Shown here: piece by piece, positions 25,021 to 34,367 of the stretch
Numbering within the stretch: position 1 is the stretch's first letter
Layout: each line of letters begins with the position of its first letter
Source of the DNA: Lachnospiraceae bacterium
Lineage (GTDB): Bacteria > Bacillota > Clostridia > Lachnospirales > Lachnospiraceae
Direction: 5' to 3'
Assembly: GCA_028689655.1 (NCBI GenBank)
Contig: JAQVCT010000025.1
Span: 1 to 38,673, forward strand
Length of the DNA: 38,673 nucleotides
Translations under genes and position numbers: made by a program
Notes under the pieces: generated by a model
Told to the model about the DNA's origin: nothing
Databases searched by the model: none
Seen by the model: only the letters and a program-made list of their open reading frames with translations

Positions 25021-27114
25021 CTACTGTATATAGGTATTGACTTCCAGATAATATTCCCCCGGATAAGAAAGGCAGGAATTATCCAATTCGATATCCATTC
25101 CCTTCTGTATTGCATATTTACTGTTCTGTGGATACAGCGCCAGCTCATACACAAATTCCACACATTCCAGTTCCTCAATCTCATGGAAGATCTCGTCGAA
25201 TTTCACAGTTGCACCGAATTGTTCTTCCCCATTCACATAATCCAGCTTTCTATTCAGCAGTGCTTCGATCTGTTCTCTGGAATGTTCATAATGTTTCTTC
25301 ACATAGATGGTGCCACGCACATCTATCCCCACATAATTGGGCTGTATTACTTTGATTACGGTAGACAACAATCTGCGCTGATCCAGATACTGATAGATTG
25401 CATTTTGATACAGTTCTGACAGTTTGGGATATCTTACACTGGAATACGGCTTTGCGACCACACGGACTTCATTCTCCTTCTGATTTACCATGGCTTTGAC
25501 CTTGTGGATGCACAGTTCCGGAATCTCTTTTACCAGCTTCTCATAATCTTCTCCTTTTACCGCTGTATAAGGATGGTTGATGTCCTGAAGAAATCTTTTC
25601 TTTACTTCATCCAGTGTCTCACTGAATCTGCCGCCAGCACCCCGGGCCGGATTGGTGAATATTACTTCACTGTCATAACCCACCGGGAGAAAGATGTTAT
25701 TCTCCAGCACGTTTCCCTCTTCACCTGCCGTTACACTGCAGCCTCCCAGCAGAAGTCTTGCATCGATGAAGTCACCTGCATCCATAATGAGAATCTTTCC
25801 CTCGTGTTCCTGCAGGATATAATAGAGCTCTCCCTCACCATCACGATTGGGTTTTACAAAATCATAGATCTTGTCACCCTCTTTACTAATCCGCTCCGCT
25901 ATAATGGAAAAGGATTCCGGCACGATATGTTTCACTGGAAGCGTAATCTCCTGCTCATCATATCCATATACCACACCCAGTTCATATTGCCGCATCATCT
26001 GCTCATTGTATGCCACTATTTTTACGGCATCCTTTAATCGTCCCGGTCCGTACTGATATCTGTCTCTGTCAAAGATAAATTCGTAGACACCAAAGTCGAT
26101 TCTTCTCTTTTCGTAATATCTTCCCGTCTGATCCGGCTGATTATTCACCTGATACAGACGATAGGACTCTCCTTTATTCTCACGGCAGAAGACATTTACA
26201 TAATCTTCTTCCAGCAGATCACAGTATAGACGAATCTGCCGATTATTCTGGAAGGTATAACAGACTGCTCTGGTATCCTTCTGCCACGCCTCGAATAAAA
26301 ATCCTGAGATGGACAGCAGGCTTGGTGCCAGATCATAGTTCGCCTTACATAAGGTTCCTCTGATGGTATATCCACCATTGGGAAGCATTTCACAAGCCTT
26401 CATCTCCACCTCCGGGATCTGAAAACGTATCTCGCCATTTAACAGGAAATTGCCCGTATAATCCTTACATTTCACTTTTTGAAACCCGTTGTCCGTGTAA
26501 CATTCCCATTTGATATTGGCAAATTCATTTCTGATACGGCTGTTCTTCAGATTTCGAACTTTACTGGTATCTGTTCTCACATAGCATAATACCTCTTGCT
26601 TTTTGGGAATTGCTTTGTGGAATACAAGATAGATTTCCTGCTTTTCTACGGGCTGTTTTCCAAATATTGTAACAGGGATATCTACCTTTCCCAGAAGCTG
26701 GCTGCAGTTGTTCCAGCAATCCCCTGATCTGGTATAGATCTCACTGATATAATTATCCGTGATCTCCGTCTGTCTGTTGATCTCATAGTTCAGATCACCC
26801 AGTGTGAATTTCTGGTTGGCTGGAAGCATGAACGTATCCTGCACATTGGAGGGCTGCAAAAGCACTCTTGCACATTTTCCCTTTCGTGCCTCGAACCCTG
26901 CCATCTTCAACAGCTTTTCACGAACTTCATCTGTGATCTGATTGATATAAGTCTGTTGCAGTAATTGAAATGCAGCAAGGTTCTCTATTATGGTAATACC
27001 GGGATCTGAAACATTATAATTCGTCCATTCCTTAGAATATAAGGGAATCTGAATCAATGCCTCTTCCATTAGATCTTCAAATGTTTTATCCTCAAATGTC
27101 TTACTGTATATCAT
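25021..27114 (-). CDS. Baseplate J/gp6-like wedge protein 2 (Afp12-like)
   Basis: The 697-residue protein has the baseplate-J start KTFEDKTFEDLMEEALIQIP followed by WTNYNVSDPGITIIENLAAF, the standard N-terminal motif in CIS and Myoviridae wedge proteins. A long beta-rich insertion follows, then the J core with RGAGGRFSETLDEVKKRF and TAVKGEDYEKLVKEIPELCI, where domain II begins. It ends with short beta segments. It should pair with the upstream 1002-residue J protein to form the inner baseplate wedge. GGAGG lies 6 nt before the ATG; the gap from the upstream gene is 29 bp. It is shorter than its partner and than Afp12 as I recall it (~970 aa). Confidence 0.93.
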   Translation of the reverse strand: MIYSKTFEDKTFEDLMEEALIQIPLYSKEWTNYNVSDPGITIIENLAAFQLLQQTYINQITDEVREKLLKMAGFEARKGKCARVLLQPSNVQDTFMLPANQKFTLGDLNYEINRQTEITDNYISEIYTRSGDCWNNCSQLLGKVDIPVTIFGKQPVEKQEIYLVFHKAIPKKQEVLCYVRTDTSKVRNLKNSRIRNEFANIKWECYTDNGFQKVKCKDYTGNFLLNGEIRFQIPEVEMKACEMLPNGGYTIRGTLCKANYDLAPSLLSISGFLFEAWQKDTRAVCYTFQNNRQIRLYCDLLEEDYVNVFCRENKGESYRLYQVNNQPDQTGRYYEKRRIDFGVYEFIFDRDRYQYGPGRLKDAVKIVAYNEQMMRQYELGVVYGYDEQEITLPVKHIVPESFSIIAERISKEGDKIYDFVKPNRDGEGELYYILQEHEGKILIMDAGDFIDARLLLGGCSVTAGEEGNVLENNIFLPVGYDSEVIFTNPARGAGGRFSETLDEVKKRFLQDINHPYTAVKGEDYEKLVKEIPELCIHKVKAMVNQKENEVRVVAKPYSSVRYPKLSELYQNAIYQYLDQRRLLSTVIKVIQPNYVGIDVRGTIYVKKHYEHSREQIEALLNRKLDYVNGEEQFGATVKFDEIFHEIEELECVEFVYELALYPQNSKYAIQKGMDIELDNSCLSYPGEYYLEVNTYIQ

Positions 27115-27143
27115 AACAAGCCTCCGTTGCCTCTTTGCGTTCT

Positions 27144-30100
27144 TTAAGATTGGGTGAAAATATGTATCTTATGAGCACCACTTTTACAGATAAAAAATGG
27201 ATTCTCCGGCAAATGGTCAATATCACATTCATGAACTCCCTGGGCATCTGTATATTTTACATTCATTGCCATCTTTCTGATCATTGCCCCTGTCTTCATG
27301 GAATTGAGTTTCATCATGATCTGAGCCTTCTTAGGAACCTCTCCTATCTCCCATCCATTTCCACGATTGCCCGTCACAGGATCAAGGTAGGACCTCAATC
27401 CCTCTCTGAATTTTTCCTGAATCTCAAAATCCGTTTCATCCTTACTTTCCCCTGTCCAGATCTCCACTGACAGCTCCATGGCGATGGGCTCCACGATCTG
27501 AAGGTTTGCAGGAAGTACCGTAATCTCACAATTCTCCTGCAAATGCTTCTGCAGTAAAGGGAGCAGCTTATAGAAGCTATAGGCATTTCTGCCATAATCC
27601 TTCATGAGAATAACAATACTGATGTAATCTACGTTGAAAGATCCGTCTGCCGATCTGCCAACGATGCATTTCACCTTATCAATATTGTCTGACATGGCAT
27701 GTACTTCACGAATATAGTCATTCTGTGTCACCAGCCGTTTTCTGGAGCTTAACATATTGGCACTCCTGCTCAGTGCACTGTCCACAGTTTCCAGATTGGT
27801 GCCGCCGTAAGCCATGGTAATGTTACTGATATTGTCTATGTAATTGATATTGGCAAGAGACTCCTGTATGGTATTGACTTCCACATTGCCCCTCACTCCT
27901 TCACAGCTTCGAATGATGATCTGGAACGCGGTTCCATCCAGTTCTCTTGGAATCATCACATGGATTCCGTCCCCGAACATGATCTGATTCCTGATACGGT
28001 CCAGCATGTAATGACGATCTGTGGATACTGACTGTTCAAAGCTGTCCACCTCTGTCCAGAGCACATAGAACTCCTGGATATTTCCCATAAAATCATACTC
28101 TGCCCTGGTGCGTGCCGGGTATTCTCTCAGCATCTGTTTCATCTGCCTTTGAGTCATTCTGCTCTTTTCATTCACCCATACATCTGCATCCAGAATGTTG
28201 GATGCATTTAACTGAAACTTCATATGAGCCGTGACCGTATCCATATAGTAGCTTTCCTCTGCCAGCGTCTCTATATTGGATGCCTCCACCACATTCATCT
28301 GAATCTGCTGAATCTTCGGCCGATAACCGGAATCCTCTCGGAAAATCCTCTTGTCATCCACCAGCATGATCCAATAACGCCTGATTCCCTCCATGGAAGC
28401 CATCGCCATATCCTCAGGCGGCATAAATCGAATGGTTCCACTCTTGGTAAACTTTCTCATATGATCCACCACACGAAGCTTTTTGAATCCATTGATGGTG
28501 GAATATCGAAATTCCAGATCCGTTCCCATAAAGGGCATATCATCCTGCATTTTGAAATAAATGCTCACCGGACCATTTTCAAACTTTTTATCAAATCCCA
28601 TATAAAGTGCATTGCTGATGTAATCACTCTTGCTGAATGCCTTCGCCGTCTTACCGCTGGCGATGAGATTGGAGATGTCCACCTTTTTCGTCTGATAGAT
28701 GCACTCCACCTTCTCAGGTGGTTCGTACCTTTCCTCATAGCTGTAGGAAATCTTCATATTTTCCAGATGGGGATAATGATGATTACAGGGAATCAAATAG
28801 CAGTTATCTGATTTTAACAGTTGAATCCGAATTGCCCTTCCCTCATATCCCGAGTTCGTAATAGATTCCCAGTCTGAGGGACACAGGAAGGAAATGGAGA
28901 TCATACCCCCGTCTGCGTTCTCAAAGAGTCGATTGTAATTTCTGTCGCATTCCAATCTCTTCCAGCCATTTCCATTATAGTATTCAATGGAAATCTCTTC
29001 CGCATAGCATTCTCCCACAACATCACTGGTGATGGTTCTTGGCTTCCTCTTGATAATCTTTAATTCCTCATCCTCCTGCTGTTTGGACAGACGGACCGTA
29101 TGTTCCAGAATCTCCATCTGAAACCGTATCTTTACTCTGGCTCCCGCCTTGGCGAAATAATCATCGCAGGCGATGAAGCATTCCGAGAAAAGAGCCAGTG
29201 TATCTCCAAAGGGGTTAAAATCAGTGGGAATCAAATCCGTATTTCCGTTTCCTACAAAGTCCGGAATCCGTTCTTCTCCGGAAGAGGCAAAGAGTACTCT
29301 GGAAAAATGCATATCCTCCAGGATGGGATTTCGTGCAATGAAGGCCAGGGCACAGTATCCTTCTGCCTCCGTTTTATGGCATTTTAATCTCTTTCTGATC
29401 ATGATCCTGTGCCGTCCCGGATCCACTTGCAGTTCCTCTACCGGAAGTACCCCTTTCTCACTCAGGTATACACAGTCAATCGTTCCCTTCGAGAGTTCTT
29501 CCAGGAACACAGACTCCCCCTGAAAATCCATGTAGATCGTCTCATTTTCCACATCGAATATGGTCTTATGGTAGAAAATAATTGCATTCTTCTGAACACC
29601 CTGCTCCTTGTACTGAAAGAGATGAAATGGAACAAAGCCTTCTTCCTCCTGCACCTCATTCGCCTCTTCCTCCTTGAAAAGGGAGGGAACAGGAATCCTG
29701 CCCAGGATGGGAATGATCCTGCCATCCTCACCAGAGACCATATAGATATTTGTCAATTTGGAATTGGTCACATAGACGGGATGGGATGTCTCAAATACCA
29801 CGTTTTCATTTTCCCCACCGCTGAGCAGCTTCGTACCTTTGGGTACATAAGTTCCCGGAATGGTATCCTGGATCAGCCCCATGGATATCATGGTCTGTGC
29901 CGGCTGGGCAGGCAGGAGGGAGATTCCCATCATATTGGCGAACTCTGTGTGAAAGCGATCCAGAAAGGTATTGAACCGCTTCTTATTCTCCATGGTCTGT
30001 TCCGAAAATACCAGTGCAATGACTGAACCAATATCTGGATTGGTGGTATCAAATTTCCACTCTGGTGTATAAGACTTTGCCAAATGAGTGATCTGATCCT

Positions 30101-30152
30101 GTATATCCTTCAATTCCATCTTATCAAGCTTATAATCCTTGGTTTCCTTCAT
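27144..30152 (-). CDS. Baseplate J/gp6-like wedge protein 1 (Afp11-like)
   Basis: This 1002-residue protein has the expected N-terminal helix and motif (IQDQITHLAKSYTPEW, then TTNPDIGSVIALVFSEQT). It continues with LLPAQPAQTMISMGLIQDTI and GTYVPKGTKLLSGG, the conserved beta segment of large CIS J proteins. The J core carries YGGTNLETVDSALSRSANML and LVTQNDYIREVHAMSDNIDK. ATG at 30152 is chosen because GGAAGG lies 8-9 nt ahead; a GTG three codons earlier would sit on that site. It overlaps the gp25 gene by 23 bp, indicating coupled translation, as is usual for gp25-J neighbours. Confidence 0.95.
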   Translation of the reverse strand: MKETKDYKLDKMELKDIQDQITHLAKSYTPEWKFDTTNPDIGSVIALVFSEQTMENKKRFNTFLDRFHTEFANMMGISLLPAQPAQTMISMGLIQDTIPGTYVPKGTKLLSGGENENVVFETSHPVYVTNSKLTNIYMVSGEDGRIIPILGRIPVPSLFKEEEANEVQEEEGFVPFHLFQYKEQGVQKNAIIFYHKTIFDVENETIYMDFQGESVFLEELSKGTIDCVYLSEKGVLPVEELQVDPGRHRIMIRKRLKCHKTEAEGYCALAFIARNPILEDMHFSRVLFASSGEERIPDFVGNGNTDLIPTDFNPFGDTLALFSECFIACDDYFAKAGARVKIRFQMEILEHTVRLSKQQEDEELKIIKRKPRTITSDVVGECYAEEISIEYYNGNGWKRLECDRNYNRLFENADGGMISISFLCPSDWESITNSGYEGRAIRIQLLKSDNCYLIPCNHHYPHLENMKISYSYEERYEPPEKVECIYQTKKVDISNLIASGKTAKAFSKSDYISNALYMGFDKKFENGPVSIYFKMQDDMPFMGTDLEFRYSTINGFKKLRVVDHMRKFTKSGTIRFMPPEDMAMASMEGIRRYWIMLVDDKRIFREDSGYRPKIQQIQMNVVEASNIETLAEESYYMDTVTAHMKFQLNASNILDADVWVNEKSRMTQRQMKQMLREYPARTRAEYDFMGNIQEFYVLWTEVDSFEQSVSTDRHYMLDRIRNQIMFGDGIHVMIPRELDGTAFQIIIRSCEGVRGNVEVNTIQESLANINYIDNISNITMAYGGTNLETVDSALSRSANMLSSRKRLVTQNDYIREVHAMSDNIDKVKCIVGRSADGSFNVDYISIVILMKDYGRNAYSFYKLLPLLQKHLQENCEITVLPANLQIVEPIAMELSVEIWTGESKDETDFEIQEKFREGLRSYLDPVTGNRGNGWEIGEVPKKAQIMMKLNSMKTGAMIRKMAMNVKYTDAQGVHECDIDHLPENPFFICKSGAHKIHIFTQS

Positions 30153-30561
30153 CTTCGTCACCTTCCGTCGTTACATTCAGATAAAATGGAAATACCAGAT
30201 TATCTCTCGTATTGGTCTGTGCAATGGTATAATCAATATGAACGATCAGACAACCCTTTTTCATATCAGGATCAATATCTATCTGAACATCCGATATTCG
30301 AGGTTCCCCGTTGATAATATCTCTGGTAATCTGCGTGCCCATGAGGTTCAGCATAGTCTCATTGGTATCCATAAATGTATAGGAGGAAAGATTGCTGCCA
30401 AATTCCGGACGAAGCCAGCGTTCTGTCTTCTGTGTCATTAAAATCAGATAAACTGACTCCTTTACACTTACCGCATCCTCCGAAGTAATGAACCTCCCGG
30501 TTGCTTTATTAATCTGTGGCGGGAACTTCATCCCTCTTCCAAGAAAAGATTCTTCTGGCAT
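30130..30561 (-). CDS. gp25/GpW-family baseplate wedge protein (Afp9-like)
   Basis: At 143 residues this is the normal size for gp25-like proteins, the most conserved piece of CIS and phage baseplates. It binds the J proteins and nucleates the sheath. The core reads SVKESVYLILMTQKTERWLRPEFGSNLSSY, then ETMLNLMGTQITRDIINGEPRI and VQIDIDPDMKKG. The acidic EXR-like helix and RPEFGS loop are typical. GGAGG lies 7 nt before the ATG. It is preceded by the spike gene (32-bp gap) and overlaps the first J gene, the canonical spike-gp25-J order, except that no PAAR gene lies between spike and gp25. Confidence 0.95.
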   Translation of the reverse strand: MPEESFLGRGMKFPPQINKATGRFITSEDAVSVKESVYLILMTQKTERWLRPEFGSNLSSYTFMDTNETMLNLMGTQITRDIINGEPRISDVQIDIDPDMKKGCLIVHIDYTIAQTNTRDNLVFPFYLNVTTEGDEDEGNQGL

Positions 30562-30593
30562 ATACTGACCTCCGTCCTTCTATTGACAATTCT

Positions 30594-31406
30594 CTAACCG
30601 ATCTTAATGGTAGCACCCGCTACCTGAGTCATACCACTACTGCCGGCTTTCAGCGTGTTATCGGCATCTAATATAATGTTAGCTCCACCGAATTTTGCCA
30701 TTCCATCGGTAGATACATTTATTTTATTGCTGGCTTCCAGGGTATATTTATTACACTTCAGACTGACCGCTCCACTACTTCCATTCATGATCAGTTCTAT
30801 GGAATCCCCCACCTTTACCGTGAGTTTTTTCTCTGCTGTGACAGATATGTTCCCTTCCTCTGTTTTCATTATGACCTGACATTTTCCCTCTTTATCCTTT
30901 AAGGTAATGACTTTATTCTCATTATCCATGGAAAAGGTATGGGCACTTTTGGCGGTCTCTATCTGGAGCTTATCCTTTTCGCCCTCGCCCTCTTTATTAT
31001 CCTCAAAGGTAATATGCGTTCCATTTTTCGTCATGATCTTTTTATATTGGTTGTTCTCATCCGCAGCCTTTTTCAGAAATTGATTGGAATCCTTTGGCAC
31101 GCATCCGATCACGTATGGTTTCTCTATATTGCCCTGTTCGAACACCACCAGCACCTGATCATCGATCTCCGGCAGAAAATAGTGCCCCCATTTGGAGCCG
31201 CTGGAAGGCATGGCAAGCCTTGCCCATTTCAGCGTATTCGCCTCTTTATCCCTGGTGGGTATATTCACACAGATCCGCCCCGGGAAATCTTTATCATAGT
31301 TCTTCACCACGATACCTACCACCACCCCGAAAATACGGGTGTCCCCTGTATCTGTCTTTAACACCTGTTTCTCAGCAATCTCGTCTATCACATCATATAA
31401 TGCCAT
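30594..31406 (-). CDS. Spike protein, gpV/gp5-like OB fold plus beta-helix
   Basis: This 270-residue protein is the spike half of a VgrG-like complex. Residues ~20-95 form the OB fold of gpV/gp5 proteins (RIFGVVVGIVVKNYDKDFPG, WARLAMPSSGSKWGHYFLPE, DDQVLVVFEQGNIEKPYVIG). From ~115 the sequence becomes strictly alternating hydrophobic/polar (FSMDNENKVITLKDKEGKCQVIMK; LTVKVGDSIELIMNG), ending MTQVAGATIKIG, as in trimeric beta-helix tips. There is no lysozyme insert. The gene starts 1 nt after the hub gene stop (TAA-C-ATG), with AAGGAG ahead, so hub and spike are split but translated as a pair. A separate PAAR tip is not encoded in the window. Confidence 0.95.
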   Translation of the reverse strand: MALYDVIDEIAEKQVLKTDTGDTRIFGVVVGIVVKNYDKDFPGRICVNIPTRDKEANTLKWARLAMPSSGSKWGHYFLPEIDDQVLVVFEQGNIEKPYVIGCVPKDSNQFLKKAADENNQYKKIMTKNGTHITFEDNKEGEGEKDKLQIETAKSAHTFSMDNENKVITLKDKEGKCQVIMKTEEGNISVTAEKKLTVKVGDSIELIMNGSSGAVSLKCNKYTLEASNKINVSTDGMAKFGGANIILDADNTLKAGSSGMTQVAGATIKIG

Positions 31407-31407
31407 G

Positions 31408-32562
31408 TTACATCTCCTTTATGCTGGCGGCTTTTCCTTTGAGATAGGTCATATAACCGCTTTCCTTATCGTATACATGTCTCACATTTACGATATAGAA
31501 TGTATTGTCTACCGGGCTTCCCAGATCCTTAATATCAACGAAGCACCCCGGCGCCAGATCCGGCATTCCCACCGTGGTACAGCTGAGCGTCCCGAAGTGA
31601 TAGGACATCTCCTCCATGAGAGACTGCACCCTGTAGTCCGCCTCCTCCCTGGATGAGATGGTGGGATCTATATAGATCTTTTCACTGTTCTTTATGAGCT
31701 TTTTTGCCTTTCCTCCCAGAGATACTTTATTGCTGAACTTTTTACTGGCTGAGATGGCACTTGCCTTTCCCACATCCATGGCTCTTGCTTCTATCTTTGA
31801 CACGAGGCCCGTCACATCATACTCGATATCAAAGTCCAGTAAAATATTCCCCGCAGACAGTTCCATCAGGATATCTGTCACACTTTTCGCCTTTCTAAAG
31901 TAGACCGTTCCGCAATCTGTAAAAAATTCATAATTATACTTTTTGGCTGCCTTCACCACAAACTCATAGTCGCTCTCATTTACCATCTCAATGGTAATAT
32001 CGGATTCCCCTCCTCCGTCCCGTGACTGCTGCAGCTTATCCGGCGTATCAGTAATCTCCAGCTTTTTGATGATCTGGTTCTCGGTGAGTGCCTGATAAGC
32101 AGTCTTTCCCAGTACCTCCTTCACGGCTTCACTGTAGGAGGTGGCCTTGATCTGTCTGGCATAATGATTGGACATCATGATCCCTTTTACATCCATGGCC
32201 GTTACCTGAATATGCGGAATCTCATCCTGTGCATAGATAAAATTCACCTTGGTGATCACGCCTGTGAAAACATTTTTGACCACCGTATTATAACCCATAC
32301 TGATCTCCAGGCTGGAACCTATCAGCAGATATTTCTTAATATCCGAAACAGTGAACCTGGACTCTATGAGATTAAAGCAGTTATAGATACAGAAAGTCGC
32401 CATAGACGCTTCATATCCACTGGTCACATCCACCTCGATGTCATTGATGATCAGATTATTTTTGTTCTCCGAAATATCCACACCGTTTACCTTTAATACG
32501 ATAATCGGATGGGAGAAATCGGTATATGTTTTCAGCAGAGCATCGTATTCTAAGGTAGCCAT
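31408..32562 (-). CDS. Hub protein, gp27/gpD-like (phage late control D family)
   Basis: The 384-residue protein matches the N-terminal, hub half of VgrG-like proteins (gp27/gpD, Afp8 N-part). Visible features: FSHPIIVLKVNGVDIS, a TSGYEASMATFCIYNCFN strand-helix, KKYLLIGSSLEISMGYN, FTGVITKVNFIYA and IQVTAMDVKGIMMSN. Further features are YEFVVKAAKKYNYEFFTDCG, and at the end SLMEEMSYHFGTLSCTTVGM with PGCFVDIKDLG. It is expected to form the trimeric hub between tube and spike. The stop codon of the upstream gene overlaps this gene's AGGAGG site, a compact arrangement. In many CIS this domain is fused to the spike; here it is a separate gene. Confidence 0.92.
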   Translation of the reverse strand: MATLEYDALLKTYTDFSHPIIVLKVNGVDISENKNNLIINDIEVDVTSGYEASMATFCIYNCFNLIESRFTVSDIKKYLLIGSSLEISMGYNTVVKNVFTGVITKVNFIYAQDEIPHIQVTAMDVKGIMMSNHYARQIKATSYSEAVKEVLGKTAYQALTENQIIKKLEITDTPDKLQQSRDGGGESDITIEMVNESDYEFVVKAAKKYNYEFFTDCGTVYFRKAKSVTDILMELSAGNILLDFDIEYDVTGLVSKIEARAMDVGKASAISASKKFSNKVSLGGKAKKLIKNSEKIYIDPTISSREEADYRVQSLMEEMSYHFGTLSCTTVGMPDLAPGCFVDIKDLGSPVDNTFYIVNVRHVYDKESGYMTYLKGKAASIKEM

Positions 32563-32571
32563 GAATTCCTC

Positions 32572-33438
32572 CTAAAAATTAAGATTTAACAGATTACTGA
32601 GTTTCTCCGTGGAGGCTTTTGCGTCCACAAAAGTATTCTCCCCTGCTGCTCCAAATAATTTGTCGAACGCATTGGTCCAGTAAGCAATATCCGGTGAATT
32701 CTGTTGATTATGAATATCAATCAGATTCTGCCGGATGGACAGAGACACCACAGCGCGAATGGGATATCCCCTGGGACTGAACATGGTATACTTCGCATTC
32801 ACAGATTCCAGTTCTCCGAAAAAAGTCATCTTAGACCAGTGAAATACCACCTGTCTGGTGGCCTCCTGCGTGATCAGGGACAGAAGTCCATCCACCGGAA
32901 CCTGAACCGAATATTCTCCCTTGCTCAACGTATGTGCCGCCTTCACAGCAGATGCAATTCCACCGATGGAATTTACCAGCTTCTCCTCCATAAATGCATC
33001 ATAATTATTCTCCGCATCAAAGATCAGGTCGCAGGCTAAGGAAGTCTGTGGCGGCAGCTCCATCTGGGTGATCTGGTGGATACCCGCCTCCCCGGCACCT
33101 TGCCCCATCTGGAAACTTCCTGCCTGAGAATGAAAGTTCAATGAAGTCGGGTTATACTGTACCTGCATGATATGAAAATCATTGGGATTCATGCCCTTGA
33201 TATCCTTAAAGGTACTGATTCCGTTCTGGGAGGCATCATCGATTGCCGATGCCAATGCAAAATGAGCACTTTCTATCTTTTCCATATTCCCAGCTGTTTT
33301 CTGCATATTGCTGGTCAGCTTGAATCTGGATGTGGCACTGAATCCACTATCAATCTTCGTCAGTTTTCGAATACATAGAATCGCTTTTGGTATAGTTCCC
33401 GTGAGACTGCCTTTCAGATTGGCTGCAAAATCCGGCAT
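32572..33438 (-). CDS. CIS tube/hub-adaptor protein 2 (Afp7-like N-terminal domain, no LysM seen)
   Basis: This 288-residue protein resembles the 'CIS tube protein' domain of Afp7/gp53-like adaptors. Key segments are HIMQVQYNPTSLNFHSQAGS, QTSLACDLIFDA, RQVVFHWSKMTFFGELESVN, YTMFSPRGYPIRAVVSLSI and the C-terminal NLLNLNF. The upstream gene product shares the same ordered set, so the two are paralogues. A LysM segment, usual at the C terminus of Afp7, is not evident. ATG at 33438 is preferred over the GTG just before it because AGGAGG lies 7 nt ahead. Expected place: between the tube and the hub. Confidence 0.88.
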   Translation of the reverse strand: MPDFAANLKGSLTGTIPKAILCIRKLTKIDSGFSATSRFKLTSNMQKTAGNMEKIESAHFALASAIDDASQNGISTFKDIKGMNPNDFHIMQVQYNPTSLNFHSQAGSFQMGQGAGEAGIHQITQMELPPQTSLACDLIFDAENNYDAFMEEKLVNSIGGIASAVKAAHTLSKGEYSVQVPVDGLLSLITQEATRQVVFHWSKMTFFGELESVNAKYTMFSPRGYPIRAVVSLSIRQNLIDIHNQQNSPDIAYWTNAFDKLFGAAGENTFVDAKASTEKLSNLLNLNF

Positions 33439-33493
33439 CACTCTTCCTCCTTCTGTGAAAATTTCAAATCAAATACGCTGTAAAAAGCCACTG

Positions 33494-34336
33494 CTAAAAT
33501 GGTAAATTCAATAGATTGGATGCGTTCTGTGCACCACTCACATAATCACTGGACCCCTGATTCACAAAGGCATCCTCGTAATGCTGTTGCCACTGTCCCA
33601 TATATCCGATGCTGGTACTCTGATCTGCACATAGAATGCCTATGTTTACAACAGCCCGCACCGGTTTTCCCGTGACACTGAACATGGTGTACTGTGAACT
33701 GATGGAATTCAGCACACCACTGTATTTTAACTTGCTCCAGGCAAAGGTCACCTTTCTGGTACGGGGTGCCCGAAGTGCGGCGATAAATCCTTCCACAACA
33801 GGCTGTACCGTATATTCTGTCTTCGTGATCTCATTTGCGATTCCCATCCCGATCCCAATGGCCATAGATTTGGGATCTAATGCGAATTTGTCTGTCATGA
33901 ACGCATCTCTGATGGACACTTTATCGAATATCAATGGTACGGTAAGCAGTATTCTGGTGTTCATCTTTCCAACCGAAATTGCATTTTTACCCTTGGTGGC
34001 ATCCGTGATCTGTGCATTACCACCGCCCTGGGCACTGATTTGCAGATTGGCCGGATTGAACTGCACGGAAAATTGCTTGTATCCGGTGGGCTTCACCACT
34101 CCCAGGGAGGACTGTGCGATAACATCAGCGGAGGTCAGTGCACCCGCCAGCTTATTCTCTGCAGCTGATAAAATAGCTGATTTCTTCAGTCCAAAGCTGG
34201 AGATGCTGCTTTTCTTTCTCCCATTATCCTTTTCCTCCAGCTTTTCCAATGCCTCACGCTCATCCAGGATCTCTATAATGGCTCTTGCCACATTTCCTGT
34301 TAAATTCTGGACTGCTGCATTATCCATGATTCCCAT
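33494..34336 (-). CDS. CIS tube/hub-adaptor protein 1 (Afp7-like N-terminal domain)
   Basis: At 280 residues, it carries the same motif series as the next gene's product: QFSVQFNPANLQISAQGG, TRILLTVPLIFDK, RKVTFAWSKLKYSGVLNSI, YTMFSVTGKPVRAVVNIGI and a C-terminal NLLNLPF. Residues 1-85 are an extra helical N terminus rich in charged and small residues (AIIEILDEREALEKLEEKDN). No LysM domain is seen. Tandem duplication followed by divergence is the simplest history. The paralogues may form two successive adaptor rings, or one may cap a different tube surface. A purine-rich GGAAAG site lies ahead of the ATG. Confidence 0.88.
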   Translation of the reverse strand: MGIMDNAAVQNLTGNVARAIIEILDEREALEKLEEKDNGRKKSSISSFGLKKSAILSAAENKLAGALTSADVIAQSSLGVVKPTGYKQFSVQFNPANLQISAQGGGNAQITDATKGKNAISVGKMNTRILLTVPLIFDKVSIRDAFMTDKFALDPKSMAIGIGMGIANEITKTEYTVQPVVEGFIAALRAPRTRKVTFAWSKLKYSGVLNSISSQYTMFSVTGKPVRAVVNIGILCADQSTSIGYMGQWQQHYEDAFVNQGSSDYVSGAQNASNLLNLPF

Positions 34337-34367
34337 ATGGTCTTTCCTTTCCTAACTTTATATATGG

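Noticed and set aside
25004..25184. Longer N terminus for the tail protein I-like gene
   Set aside because: The extension overlaps the baseplate-J gene in a different frame and lacks a ribosome site; the ATG at 25004 has one.
30594..32562. Type VI secretion system
   Set aside because: Hub and spike resemble VgrG parts, but there are no TssJ/L/M membrane-complex, TssB/C or ClpV genes in the window, and the J/tail-I proteins fit a CIS or phage-tail type.
33636..34355. 239-codon plus-strand open frame
   Set aside because: It is antisense to a clear CIS adaptor gene and its translation has no recognisable motif. The same holds for the other long plus-strand frames (e.g. 28224-28811, 29409-30026, 35430-36083).
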